Shown here piece after piece: positions 1-7,645 of a stretch of DNA of 8,172 bases (position 1 is the first letter of the stretch; the number at the start of each line of letters is the position of its first letter). The notes below the pieces were generated by a model. That model was not told where the DNA came from, did no database searches, and saw nothing but the letters and a program-made list of their open reading frames with translations. Where the stretch lies: the NCBI GenBank assembly GCA_026397695.1, contig JAPLUJ010000152.1, positions 1-8,172 on the forward strand, written 5' to 3'. The position numbers were made by a program, and so were the translations under genes. The DNA is from Verrucomicrobiota bacterium. Its GTDB lineage: Bacteria; Verrucomicrobiota; Verrucomicrobiia; Verrucomicrobiales; Akkermansiaceae.

Positions 1-86
1 CGCGACAAATTTCATGATGATCGTCCTGGAATTTGTTGCGGTGAAGCGGGCGGGGTGCGGGAGTCTCCAAGGAGGCGCGGGACGCC
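1..86. other. Left edge, no gene assigned
   Basis: No coding region can be supported here. Forward frame 1 stays open from base 1 to a TAA at 124-126 and frame 2 to a TAA near 101, but neither peptide resembles a protein I recognise and both run into the repeat that follows. The stretch could be the tail of a gene lying to the left or simply intergenic. Its last nine bases (78-86) are repeated at 232-240. Confidence 0.4.
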
Positions 87-231
87 CAATACCGTTCAAT
101 TAAGCAGGAAGAGAAGAGGGTTTTAACCACAGATGAACGCAGATAGACGCAGATGAAGAGAGATTTTTGATTTGATCTGTGTTAATCTGCGTCCATCGGC
201 GGTTCGAATTTCTTAATTGAACAGGATTGCA
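87..231. repeat. Palindromic MITE-like repeat with ACGCAGAT-type 10-bp units
   Basis: The core is an imperfect palindrome. Bases 125-154 consist of three 10-bp units (aaccacagat, gaacgcagat, agacgcagat). They pair with bases 175-204 (atctgtgtta, atctgcgtcc, atcggcggtt) at 24 of 30 positions. Outside the core, 87-104 and 212-229 are also inverted copies of each other (16 of 18), including an exact 11-mer, gttcaattaag. The sequence cgggacgcc occurs directly on the left (78-86) and again on the right (232-240), like a 9-bp target duplication. There is no internal gene. I recall similar ACAGATG-rich palindromes dispersed in PVC-group genomes, but could not check copy number here. It ends about 90 bp before the methyltransferase start, so it may sit in or replace that gene's promoter region. 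Confidence 0.7.
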
Positions 232-317
232 CGGGACGCCGATGCGCCGGAACTTTTGCAGCCCCGTGTTTTTTCTCCTTTCCCCGCCCGCGTGCTTGAT
301 TAGTCTGTGTGTGCCTC

Positions 318-2969
318 ATGCCACGCCCCCGCAAGTCCGCCAGCACCGCCGCCCCCGGCGGCAAACGCCCCATCGCGCAATACACGCACGAAAAGGAATC
401 GCGCGTGAACAACCCGCCCGTGGGCCTCGTGGATGCCGCCAGCGATTCCAACGCAGCGAAGTCCAAGACCTACGCCTACGATCCGCATCTCGATCCGCAG
501 TTGCAGTGGGCGGGCAAGACCGAGCGCACCAGCTTCGAGGTGCCCACCGTATCGCTGCATGTGCATGAGCGCATCGACCCGCGCTCGATCCTCGAGGCCG
601 TGCGCAAGAAGAACGGCAGCAACTACGAACAGCTCTCGCTGTGGAACGACGCAGCCCAGAACCCGCCGCTGCGGGACGCCATCGAATTCTATCAGCACCG
701 CCACGGCTGGACCAACCGCCTCACCGCCGGCGACTCGCTGCTCGTAATGAACTCGCTGCTAGAAAAGGAAGGCATGGCCGGCAAGGTGCAAATGCTCTAT
801 TGTGATCCGCCCTACGGCATCCGCTACGGCAGCAATTTCCAACCCTTCGTCAACAAACGCGATGTCAAGGACGGCAAGGATGAGGACCTCACCTCCGAGC
901 CGGAAATGATCAAGGCCTTCCGCGATACCTGGGAACTGGGCCTCCACTCGTATCTGTCCTACCTGAGGGACCGACTTCTGTTAGCACGCGAGCTGCTAAC
1001 GGAAAGCGGCAGCGCGTTCGTGCAGATCAGCGATGAGAACGTGCATCATGTGAGGGAAATTATGGATGAGGTGTTCGGGGCGGGAAATTTCGTTTCCCAG
1101 ATTTCCTTCACGAAGACAGGCAGCTTGGCGTCGGGAAAGCTGGCATCAGTGTGTGATTACCTCATTCTCTACGCGAAGGATGCGGCCAAACAGAAGTTTC
1201 GGCAGATCTACGAGTCAAAAGACGATGTTGGGATTGCTAGCTCCTATTCGTGGATTGATCAGCCTGATGGCACTCGCCGCGCCCTCAGCAGTGCTGAGAA
1301 ACGAGAACGGTCTTTGCTCGAAGCTGGAACTCGATTTTATCAACCTACCAGTCTTGTCTCAACCGGCGCGACAGACTCGGGCTCATTCGTCTATAAATTT
1401 GGAAACAAGGACTTTAGGCCGCCGCCAAACTCCCATTGGAAGACGACAAAGGCTGGACTCGATAGGCTAGTGGCAGCCAATCGAATCGTCGCTACCACCA
1501 ACAGTCTGCGTTATGTCCGCTATCTGAACGATTTCGAGTATGCTCCAATCGTGAACACATGGACTGGGTTTGGTCTCGGCAGTTTCACGGATGATCAGGT
1601 ATTCGTTGTTCAGACTTCCCCACGTGCCTTGACGCGCTGCCTCCTGATGACCACGGATCCCGGCGATCTCGTGCTGGACATCACCTGTGGCAGTGGCACG
1701 ACGGCGATGGTGGCGGAGCAGTGGGGGCGACGGTGGATGACTTGCGACACCTCGCGCGTGGCGCTCACACTGGCGAAGCAGCGGCTCATGACCAGCGTCT
1801 TCGACTACTATCAGCTCGCCCATCCGGCCGAAGGCGTGGGCAGTGGATTTCTCTACAAGAAGGTGCCGCACGTCACGCTCAAGAGCATCGCCAACAACGA
1901 GCCGCCCGCCGAGGAAACACTCTATGACCAGCCGCTAACGGATTCGAAGAAAGTCCGCGTGTGCGGACCCTTCACCGTGGAGGCGGTGCCGGCTCCGGTG
2001 GTGAATCCTGTAGCGGCGGTCTGTGACCGTCGCACTTCGGACGTCGATCATGCAGACGACGCTCACAGAGCGCCGCTACAGGCGGACAATTCAGTGGCCC
2101 GCCAGGGTGAGACGTTGCGGCAGGAGGAATGGCGGAGCGAGTTGTTACGCACCGGCATCCGCGGCAAGAACGGGCAATATTTGATGTTCAGCCGCGTGGA
2201 ACCGTTGCCGGGCACGCGCTGGCTGCATGCGGAAGGGGAGACGCGCCCGGATGATCGCGGTGGTGCGCGTGTTAGGGAACAATCGCCCGCGGAGGCAAAA
2301 GGCCACAAGCGCGTGGTCATCAGCTTCGGCCCGGCGCACGCACCGCTGGAACAACGGCAGGTCGAGCAGGCACTCGAAGAAGCCAGTCATCTTGTTCCCA
2401 AGCCATCGTTGGTGGTTTTCGCCGCCTTCCAGTTCGATCCGGAAGCCGCCAAGGACATCGACGAAACCCGCTGGCCGGGCGTCACCCTGGTCAAGGCGCA
2501 TATGAACGCCGACATGCTGACGGATGATTTGAAGAAGAAGCGTGCCAGCAACGAGAGTTTCTGGATGGTCGGCCAGCCGGATGTGCATCTGCGCCAGATC
2601 ATGAAGGGCGACGACTCAGGCCTTTGGGAGTGCGAGGTGTTAGGTTTCGACTACTTCAACCCCAAAACCGGTGAAATCGAAAGCGGCGGCCCGGACCGCA
2701 TCGCCGTCTGGATGTTGGACACCGACTACGACGGCCGCAGCCTGTTCCCCCGCCAGGTCTTCTTCCCGATGGCCGGTGAAAAAGAAGGCTGGGCCAGACT
2801 GGCGAAAAACCTCAAGGCCGAGATCGACGAGGTTATGATCGAGGCCTACCGCGGCACCCTCAGCGTCCCCTTCGAACTCGGCAAGCACCGCCGCGTGGCC
2901 GTGAAGATCGTGGATGATAGAGGAATTGAGAGTTTGAAGATCATGTATGTCGTGAAACGGGAGGAGTGA
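318..2969 (+). CDS. Type III-like DNA methyltransferase (Mod), beta class
   Basis: Predicted to transfer a methyl group from S-adenosylmethionine to adenine N6 (or cytosine N4) in a short DNA target, protecting it from the partner restriction enzyme. The 883-residue protein has the beta-class order: catalytic motif IV DPPY at 163-166 (preceded by MLYC), a central variable region at about 250-430 that should hold the target-recognition domain, then the SAM-binding motif DITCGSGTT at 454-462. A long C-terminal part (about 600-883) follows, with conserved-looking strands such as VVFAAFQFD. It is larger than classical Mod proteins of about 600-700 residues, as in the long Mod-like enzymes paired with DEAD/DEAH restriction subunits. 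The ATG at 318 is preferred over an in-frame GTG at 309; neither has a clear Shine-Dalgarno sequence. A palindromic repeat is embedded at residues ~564-588. The gene is intact and ends 3 bp before the ATPase gene. Confidence 0.9.
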   Translation: MPRPRKSASTAAPGGKRPIAQYTHEKESRVNNPPVGLVDAASDSNAAKSKTYAYDPHLDPQLQWAGKTERTSFEVPTVSLHVHERIDPRSILEAVRKKNGSNYEQLSLWNDAAQNPPLRDAIEFYQHRHGWTNRLTAGDSLLVMNSLLEKEGMAGKVQMLYCDPPYGIRYGSNFQPFVNKRDVKDGKDEDLTSEPEMIKAFRDTWELGLHSYLSYLRDRLLLARELLTESGSAFVQISDENVHHVREIMDEVFGAGNFVSQISFTKTGSLASGKLASVCDYLILYAKDAAKQKFRQIYESKDDVGIASSYSWIDQPDGTRRALSSAEKRERSLLEAGTRFYQPTSLVSTGATDSGSFVYKFGNKDFRPPPNSHWKTTKAGLDRLVAANRIVATTNSLRYVRYLNDFEYAPIVNTWTGFGLGSFTDDQVFVVQTSPRALTRCLLMTTDPGDLVLDITCGSGTTAMVAEQWGRRWMTCDTSRVALTLAKQRLMTSVFDYYQLAHPAEGVGSGFLYKKVPHVTLKSIANNEPPAEETLYDQPLTDSKKVRVCGPFTVEAVPAPVVNPVAAVCDRRTSDVDHADDAHRAPLQADNSVARQGETLRQEEWRSELLRTGIRGKNGQYLMFSRVEPLPGTRWLHAEGETRPDDRGGARVREQSPAEAKGHKRVVISFGPAHAPLEQRQVEQALEEASHLVPKPSLVVFAAFQFDPEAAKDIDETRWPGVTLVKAHMNADMLTDDLKKKRASNESFWMVGQPDVHLRQIMKGDDSGLWECEVLGFDYFNPKTGEIESGGPDRIAVWMLDTDYDGRSLFPRQVFFPMAGEKEGWARLAKNLKAEIDEVMIEAYRGTLSVPFELGKHRRVAVKIVDDRGIESLKIMYVVKREE
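2007..2082. repeat. 76-bp palindromic repeat inside the methyltransferase gene
   Basis: Bases 2007-2032 and 2057-2082 are inverted copies matching at 24 of 26 positions, with a 24-bp centre. The outer arm is cctgtagcggc and its complement gccgctacagg. The palindrome is read through without a stop and encodes a stretch near VAAVCDRRTSDVDH that looks unlike the flanking protein. The flanks (GPFTVEAVPAPVV on the left, ARQGETLRQEEWR on the right) look like ordinary family sequence, so this is probably a REP-like insertion tolerated in a linker between the catalytic and C-terminal parts. Its mobility is inferred; only the palindrome is seen. Confidence 0.75.
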
Positions 2970-2972
2970 CCT

Positions 2973-4271
2973 ATGCTGAAAGTTCTTGAACTGGAAAACT
3001 TCAGGGCGTTCTCGAAGCGTGTGCGCTTTGAGTTTAGGCCGATCACTGTTTTGATAGGGCGTAACAGCTCGGGAAAATCAAGCTTGCTGAAATGGCTGCA
3101 GATGGCGCGACAAAGCGTGCAAGGAGACGGCGAGCGGGAGTTTCTCACCCCTAACGGTGACCATGTGGAGCTTGGTGCCTGGAATGATCTTCGGAACCGG
3201 GTGGCAAAGTCACGGAAGCACAGGTTTGCCATCGAACTGGAGGCGAAGCTTTCGCCCCTCCAGATAAGCGCTAACGTGGAACGGCGTTTCGGAAATGGAA
3301 ACCGGGGAGCAAAGGACGGAAAGAGCATGTTCTATGAGGGCACTCCGCTTTGTGTCAGTCGTGTGCGGGGGGATGTGATGTATCAATTGGAACCGTCCTT
3401 CGGCATGCAGGAGATTGTGATCACGAATCGGGATGGCGGGCGACTTTACAGCAATACGATCCGCAATCTGAAGGGCAGCAGTTTGCTCAATCCGCGCAAA
3501 GTGCCGGGTGAGGACCTGCTTATTTCGATGGCTGATGATTTGAGGTTTTTGGATCCGGCACGCAAAGTCATCGGCAACGTGAAACATCTCTCGGCACTGC
3601 GCCAGGATACGCGCGGTGTGATTGAACTGCGCACGCCGTCAGCCGGGGACGTGGGGCACGAAGGCCAGTATTGCCTTCAGCATCTGGTGTCCATCCTGAC
3701 AGATGGCGCACGCAAAGGACCGGGGCAGTTGGATTTTATTCTGAGGCATTCGCGTGCCGTGCTGCATGTGGACAACCTGAAAGTCCATCGGACCGGCGAA
3801 GGTTTGGTCCTCCGACCGGAGGGCAGGAACATGGATACAAAGGCGAGCCATCGGTTGAGCGACTTCGGTTTCGGCGTGAGCCAGGCACTGCCGGTGTTTG
3901 TGCAGGGAGCCATCATGGAAGACGGCGAAGTGTTGACGGTGGAACAGCCGGAGGCGCAACTGCATCCCACAGCACAATTGGAGCTGGGCTCGTTTTTTGC
4001 CGAGCTTTGGAAGAAGCGAGGTGTGGCATCAATCATCGAGAGCCACAGCGGGAACGTTCTCCTGCGTCTCAAACACCTTGTGAGAAAAGGTGATCTGTCG
4101 CCGGATGATGTCGGCGTGTGCTATGTGCTACCGGTGAATGGAACCACGGAGGTGCGCAATCTCCGGATGAAGGCCGATGGCGATCTGGAGGACGGACTGG
4201 AGATGGAATTCTTCGGTGCCGATGTGTTTGAAGCCATCGAGGTCAACGCATTACCCAAGCCAAGGAAGTAG
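2973..4271 (+). CDS. AAA/ABC-type ATPase (DUF3696-like)
   Basis: A 432-residue ATPase of the SMC/RecF/OLD-like ABC class. It starts with the typical LxxLELENFRAF strand. The Walker A motif GRNSSGKS is at residues 29-36, and a signature-like segment LSDFGFGVSQALPVF lies just before the Walker B region VLTVEQPEAQLHP at 320-332. An H-loop-like IIESHSGNVLLRL follows, with its histidine at residue 358. The C-terminus (EMEFFGADVFEAIEV) resembles the DUF3696 end found in this family. There is no TOPRIM nuclease domain, so it presumably works with a partner. A strong Shine-Dalgarno sequence, ggaggag at 2960-2966, lies 6 bp upstream of the ATG and overlaps the end of the methyltransferase gene. The PIN-like gene begins 6 bp after its stop. 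By analogy with ATPase-nuclease pairs such as PARIS and other OLD-like defence systems, it may sense a phage signal and control the PIN nuclease; that role is inference. Confidence 0.85.
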   Translation: MLKVLELENFRAFSKRVRFEFRPITVLIGRNSSGKSSLLKWLQMARQSVQGDGEREFLTPNGDHVELGAWNDLRNRVAKSRKHRFAIELEAKLSPLQISANVERRFGNGNRGAKDGKSMFYEGTPLCVSRVRGDVMYQLEPSFGMQEIVITNRDGGRLYSNTIRNLKGSSLLNPRKVPGEDLLISMADDLRFLDPARKVIGNVKHLSALRQDTRGVIELRTPSAGDVGHEGQYCLQHLVSILTDGARKGPGQLDFILRHSRAVLHVDNLKVHRTGEGLVLRPEGRNMDTKASHRLSDFGFGVSQALPVFVQGAIMEDGEVLTVEQPEAQLHPTAQLELGSFFAELWKKRGVASIIESHSGNVLLRLKHLVRKGDLSPDDVGVCYVLPVNGTTEVRNLRMKADGDLEDGLEMEFFGADVFEAIEVNALPKPRK

Positions 4272-4277
4272 AGTGCC

Positions 4278-4596
4278 ATGCGCGACGATACAGTTGTCAT
4301 CGATACCAATGTCTTCGAGCACTGGTTCAACCCGGAGTGGAATGCAGACGGACACATCAACCGGCTGCTGGATGGCCTGGTTCTCCAACGACGGCGACTG
4401 TGCGTGGATGGCTGGGGCGGAACCAAGCGACAAGGTTTTCGTCTATGTGGCGTGTGCTGCCGACTCAATGTTGATTTCCAACAACCACACACACATCAAC
4501 AATCACGCGAAGAGCTTGAAGAAATGTGCCAAGACGCACATGGGAACAACGCCGGGGATTCTCGATTCAAAGGAGGCTGCGGCCACGCTACCATGA
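4278..4596 (+). pseudogene. PIN-like nuclease gene, internally deleted and frameshifted
   Basis: The first ~45 codons read MRDDTVVIDTNVFEHWF and continue to RRRLCVD, a typical PIN-domain opening with the first catalytic Asp at residue 9. From about 4417 the plausible protein continues in the +1 frame as EPSDKVFVYVACAADSMLIS, then SNNHTHINN, KKCAKTHMG and ILDSKEAAATLP, which looks like the C-terminal half of a PIN fold with a conserved Asp at 4462-4464. It stops at 4594-4596, in a classic ATGA overlap with the helicase start at 4593. That fit supports this reading frame as the original 3' end. The span is 319 bp, not a multiple of three, and yields only about 105 residues. The central helices and middle acidic residues of a PIN domain seem to be missing, so I infer an out-of-frame deletion near 4410-4420. 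The start is preceded by aaggaag at 4262-4268. The encoded enzyme is probably inactive. Confidence 0.7.
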
Positions 4597-6105
4597 CTAA
4601 CAAACCATCCCATCTGATTCTCAACTCGCCCTTCGAGGAGCCGCGGCGCTACTGGGAGTTTGTGCGGGAGACCTTGAGTTTCCGCATTGCCGAGGGGCGG
4701 CGGAAGGCGGGTTATGTGATGGCGACACCGGGAGCGAAGGGCTTCGAGGATCCAGGGCAGTTCAATGAGATCGCGCTGGTGAACCAGATCCGGCCGCGGG
4801 TGCTGGCCTGGAGCGCGGCGGGATGGCCGGGCGTGACCGGCATGACAAGGCGTCTGCTAGAACACTGGTACGATGCCACCACACGCGATGGCCGGCGGTT
4901 TTTCTTCTGCCAACTTGAAGCGGTGGAGACTTTGATTTGGTTTCAGGAGTCCGATCCCGCCGAGCGGGTGGGTTTGATTATCCCAAGCGATGGCGGCGAT
5001 TGGGAACGGCTGTGCTGCAAGATGGCGACGGGCACGGGCAAGACACTGGTGATGGCGATGATTCTGGCCTGGCAGTTCCTCAATAAGGCGAGCTATCCGC
5101 AGGACTCGCGGTATGCCAGGCATGCGCTGATCATGGCACCCGGGATCACGGTGCGGTCACGCCTCGAAGTGTTGGTGCCCGATTCGGACGGGAACTACTA
5201 CGAGCTTTTTCAAATCGTGCCGGGTCCGCTGATGGAGATGCTGAGGCAGGGTAAGGTTCTCATTCGCAACTGGCAGGCGCTGGCGTGGGACAGTCCGGAC
5301 AAGATTGCGAAACGGCGCAGTGTGGACAAGCGTGGCGCCAAGAGCGATGATGCGTATTGCCGTGAAGTGCTCGGCGAACTGGCGGCACACAAGAAGCTGT
5401 TAGTTCTGAACGATGAGGCGCATCATGCGTGGAGGATACCGGCGGAGTTCAAGGGTAAGCGGGAGGACAAGGAACTCTTTGCCGAAGCCACGGTGTGGGT
5501 CGGTGGCTTGGATCGCATCCATCGCGCCCGTGGCATCGCCCGGTGTTATGACTTTTCCGCCACACCTTTTGCGCCTAGCGGAAAGCAGTCGTATGAGGAA
5601 GCCCTGTTTGGTTGGATCGTGAGTGACTTCGGCTTGAACGACGCCATTGAATCCGGGTTGGTGAAGACGCCGCGGGTGGTGGTGAGGGACGATTCGGGTC
5701 AATACTCCCATGACTATAAGAGCCGTTTGTTCCATATCTACGCGGATCCGGACGTGAATGCGGACATCACGCGGGCCGCCGAACCACAAGAGCCGCTGCC
5801 CAGCCTCATCACGAATGCCTACTATCTGTTAGGGAAGGACTGGCTGGAGACAAAGAAGCTGTGGGAAGAGGCGGGAGCACCGACGCCGCCGGTGATGATC
5901 ACGGTGGCAAACCGCACCGAGACGGCGGCGCGTATCAAGTTCGCCTTTGATCGGAAGAAAATCCTGATCGATGAACTCTGTGATGCGGATCGAACGCTGC
6001 ACATCGACTCCAAAGTGCTGCGTGAAGCCGAAGCTGCGGAGGACGTGGAGATGCCGGAGGACAAGCCGGCCGACGATGGCGACGATGATGTGGTTGCGAC
6101 GCCCA

Positions 6106-6185
6106 AGCTCACCAAAAAACAACAGGCACAACTCTTGCGGCGCACGGTCGATAGTGTGGGACAGCCCGGCAAGGAAGGTGAACGG
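6106..6185 (+). repeat. 80-bp perfect inverted repeat, upstream (original) arm
   Basis: This arm is the exact reverse complement of 6381-6460; I checked all 80 positions. It encodes the segment around KKQQAQLLRRTVDSVGQPGK, just before helicase motif V, which fits the Res family in frame. It is therefore the original copy. Confidence 0.97.
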
Positions 6186-6380
6186 ATTCAAAACGTGATC
6201 TCGGTGGGCATGCTTTCGGAAGGATGGGATGCAAAAACGGTCACCCACATCATGGGCCTGCGTGCATTCACCAGCCAACTCCTTTGTGAGCAGGTCGTGG
6301 GCCGCGGCCTGCGCCGGACGAGTTACGAACTCAATCAGGACGGCCACTTCGATGGCGAATATGTCAACATCTTTGGCATA

Positions 6381-6460
6381 CCGTTCACCTTCCTTGCCGG
6401 GCTGTCCCACACTATCGACCGTGCGCCGCAAGAGTTGTGCCTGTTGTTTTTTGGTGAGCT
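6381..6460 (-). repeat. 80-bp perfect inverted repeat, downstream (inserted) arm
   Basis: Exact reverse complement of 6106-6185, separated from it by 195 bp. The first 15 bases (ccgttcaccttcctt) also encode PFTFL, which fits the family. From there to 6456 the forward reading (AGLSHTIDRAPQELC onward) is not Res-like and is simply the antisense of the upstream arm. It stands where Res homologues, as I recall them, have a proline-rich linker. It changes the reading frame and leads to the stop at 6480-6482. Confidence 0.95.
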
Positions 6461-7542
6461 GGCCCAGCGTGATCCGAATTGACCGTGAATACCACCCGCA
6501 CCTCGAGATCGACTTCAGGAAAATGAAGCCGTTGGTGCTGGACGCCTACAAGACGGTGCAGCAAGCAGGCCTGGCACCGATGGTCGCAGGCAAGCCGAAT
6601 CTCGATCAGGTGACGGATGTGGCCTTGGATGAGTTTGCCAAAAAGCTCCGCCGGCAACGCCTTGTGTTCGAAGCGGTGCGGGATCTCTTTGACCAACTGA
6701 AGCCTGCATGGAAAGGAGCGAAGGAGGCCTTGATCGGTCAGTTGATTGCGTTGACCGAGCGCTATCTGAACAGTGGGCTGGTTCAGGTGGACCCGCCGCT
6801 GTTCTATCAGGATCCGTTGCGCCAACGCGTTATTTACACACTTAACCTGAGTAAAATCGTTCGTCATCTTTACAAGGAGATTCAGTGCGCCAACACGCAG
6901 CGGATCGCTGCTGTGTTGGATCATCGGCAGCCCATCCGACGGGCCAGCGAAATGCTCCCGTGGTACACGACAAGGCCGTGTTTCAAGACGACCAGAACCG
7001 TTGTGAATGTGGTGGTGCTTGATTCAACGTGGGAAGCCAGCGAGGCCTATCATCTGGAACACAGCGACAAGGTGCTGGCATGGGTGAAAAACGACCACCT
7101 CGGCTTCGATATTTACTATCAGTTTGACGGCGTGCTGCGGAAGTACCGTCCCGATCACTTGGTCCGGCTTGTCGATGGAACGCGACTCATCCTTGAGACC
7201 AAGGGACGAGTGGACGATGAGGCACTGGCGAAGAAGGCGGCAGCAGATGAGTGGGTGGGGGCCGTGAATGCGACCGGGCAGTTCGGTCAATGGCGGTATG
7301 CGATGTGTGACAAGCCGCAGCGAGTGTTGGATGCCCTGTAGAAGGTGGCGGCAGTGCATGCGAGTGGCATCGGTAATGCACGTCAATTGGCAGATGGATT
7401 TTCCAGAAGGGACGCGGCTTGCGATACGATGCCGCAATGCCTGGGGCAACATGCTGATCTTTATGCACCATTCCCGGAGTGATTCGAGTTGTCCAGGGGT
7501 CGGGAGTTCCATCGCATGCTCCGATCTACCGAAACATCTGCG

Positions 7543-7567
7543 TGTCCGATCGGACATCAGGATGTCC
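7543..7567. promoter_or_regulatory. Candidate operator: 14-bp palindrome plus a third half-site
   Basis: tgtccgatcggaca at 7543-7556 is a perfect palindrome. Its right half is also part of a second inverted repeat, ggacat-cagg-atgtcc (7552-7567), giving three TGTCC half-sites in 25 bp. It lies about 90 bp upstream of the permease start, a usual place for a repressor or activator site controlling a sugar-uptake gene. The identity of the binding protein is unknown. The alternative is a transcript-level hairpin. Confidence 0.4.
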
Positions 7568-7604
7568 AGGTGGTTTCCTCGCCTTCGTTCGTGACAATCC
7601 CGCC

Positions 7605-7615
7605 GTGACCGTCAC
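7605..7615. promoter_or_regulatory. Short inverted repeat before the permease start
   Basis: gtgac-c-gtcac is a perfect 5-bp inverted repeat around a single base, with another gtgac copy at 7591-7595. It ends 30 bp before the ATG at 7646 and could be a second protein-binding site. It is short enough to be chance. Confidence 0.2.
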
Positions 7616-7645
7616 ACTTCGTCCATTCAAAACAGCCTGCACCCC

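Larger units (their letters stand above)
4593..7341 (+). pseudogene. Type III-like restriction subunit (Res), helicase-nuclease, frameshifted
   Basis: The intended product is an ATP-dependent DNA translocase/endonuclease that cuts unmodified DNA together with the methyltransferase at 318-2969. From the ATG at 4593, frame 1 of the protein shows Walker A ATGTGKT at residues 145-151, DEAH at 274-277, SATP at 322-325, motif V GMLSEGWDA from 539 and motif VI QVVGRGLRR at 567-575. An acidic linker (DKPADDGDDD) precedes the last two. After IPFTFL (ending 6395) the frame enters an inverted copy of upstream sequence and stops at 6480-6482. The natural continuation is in the other frame: SWPSVIRIDREYHP from 6457, through to the nuclease motif PD (7150-7155), then ETKG (Glu at 7195, Lys at 7201), a PD-(D/E)XK site, ending at 7341. 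The start lies in an ATGA overlap, with aaaggagg 16 bp upstream. Without the frameshift it would be about 920 residues, a usual Res length. As written, only a 629-residue helicase fragment is made. Confidence 0.85.
7342..7645. other. Intergenic region between restriction locus and sugar permease
   Basis: No gene is supported here; an open frame crossing 7268-7594 is a shadow of the Res gene end with no recognisable protein. I see no hairpin followed by a T-run, so there is no clear intrinsic terminator after the restriction locus. The right half carries the palindromes listed separately, which suggests that the promoter of the permease lies here. No convincing -35/-10 pair could be picked out. 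Confidence 0.6.

Noticed and set aside
309..317. Upstream GTG as the methyltransferase start
   Set aside because: It adds only three residues and has no better ribosome binding site than the ATG at 318.
980..1000. gttagca/tgctaac inverted repeat inside the methyltransferase gene
   Set aside because: Seven-base arms within a conserved-looking coding stretch (LLLARELL); most likely coincidental codon choice.
5829..6431. A 200-codon antisense open frame across the inverted-repeat region
   Set aside because: It is open only because it reads the complement of the GC-rich Res gene; its sequence is the antisense of helicase motifs and shows no independent protein features.
6106..6460. A phase-variable invertible switch bounded by the 80-bp inverted repeats
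   Set aside because: Inverting the 195-bp centre would turn helicase motifs V and VI backwards and would not restore the frame in any orientation. There is no recombinase gene nearby.
7354..7381. gtgcat/atgcac inverted repeat after the Res stop as a terminator
   Set aside because: The six-base stem has a 16-base loop and no T-run, too weak for an intrinsic terminator.
7268..7594. Open frame overlapping the Res end as a small gene
   Set aside because: Its first part is a shadow of Res, there is no ribosome binding site, and the rest has no recognisable domain.
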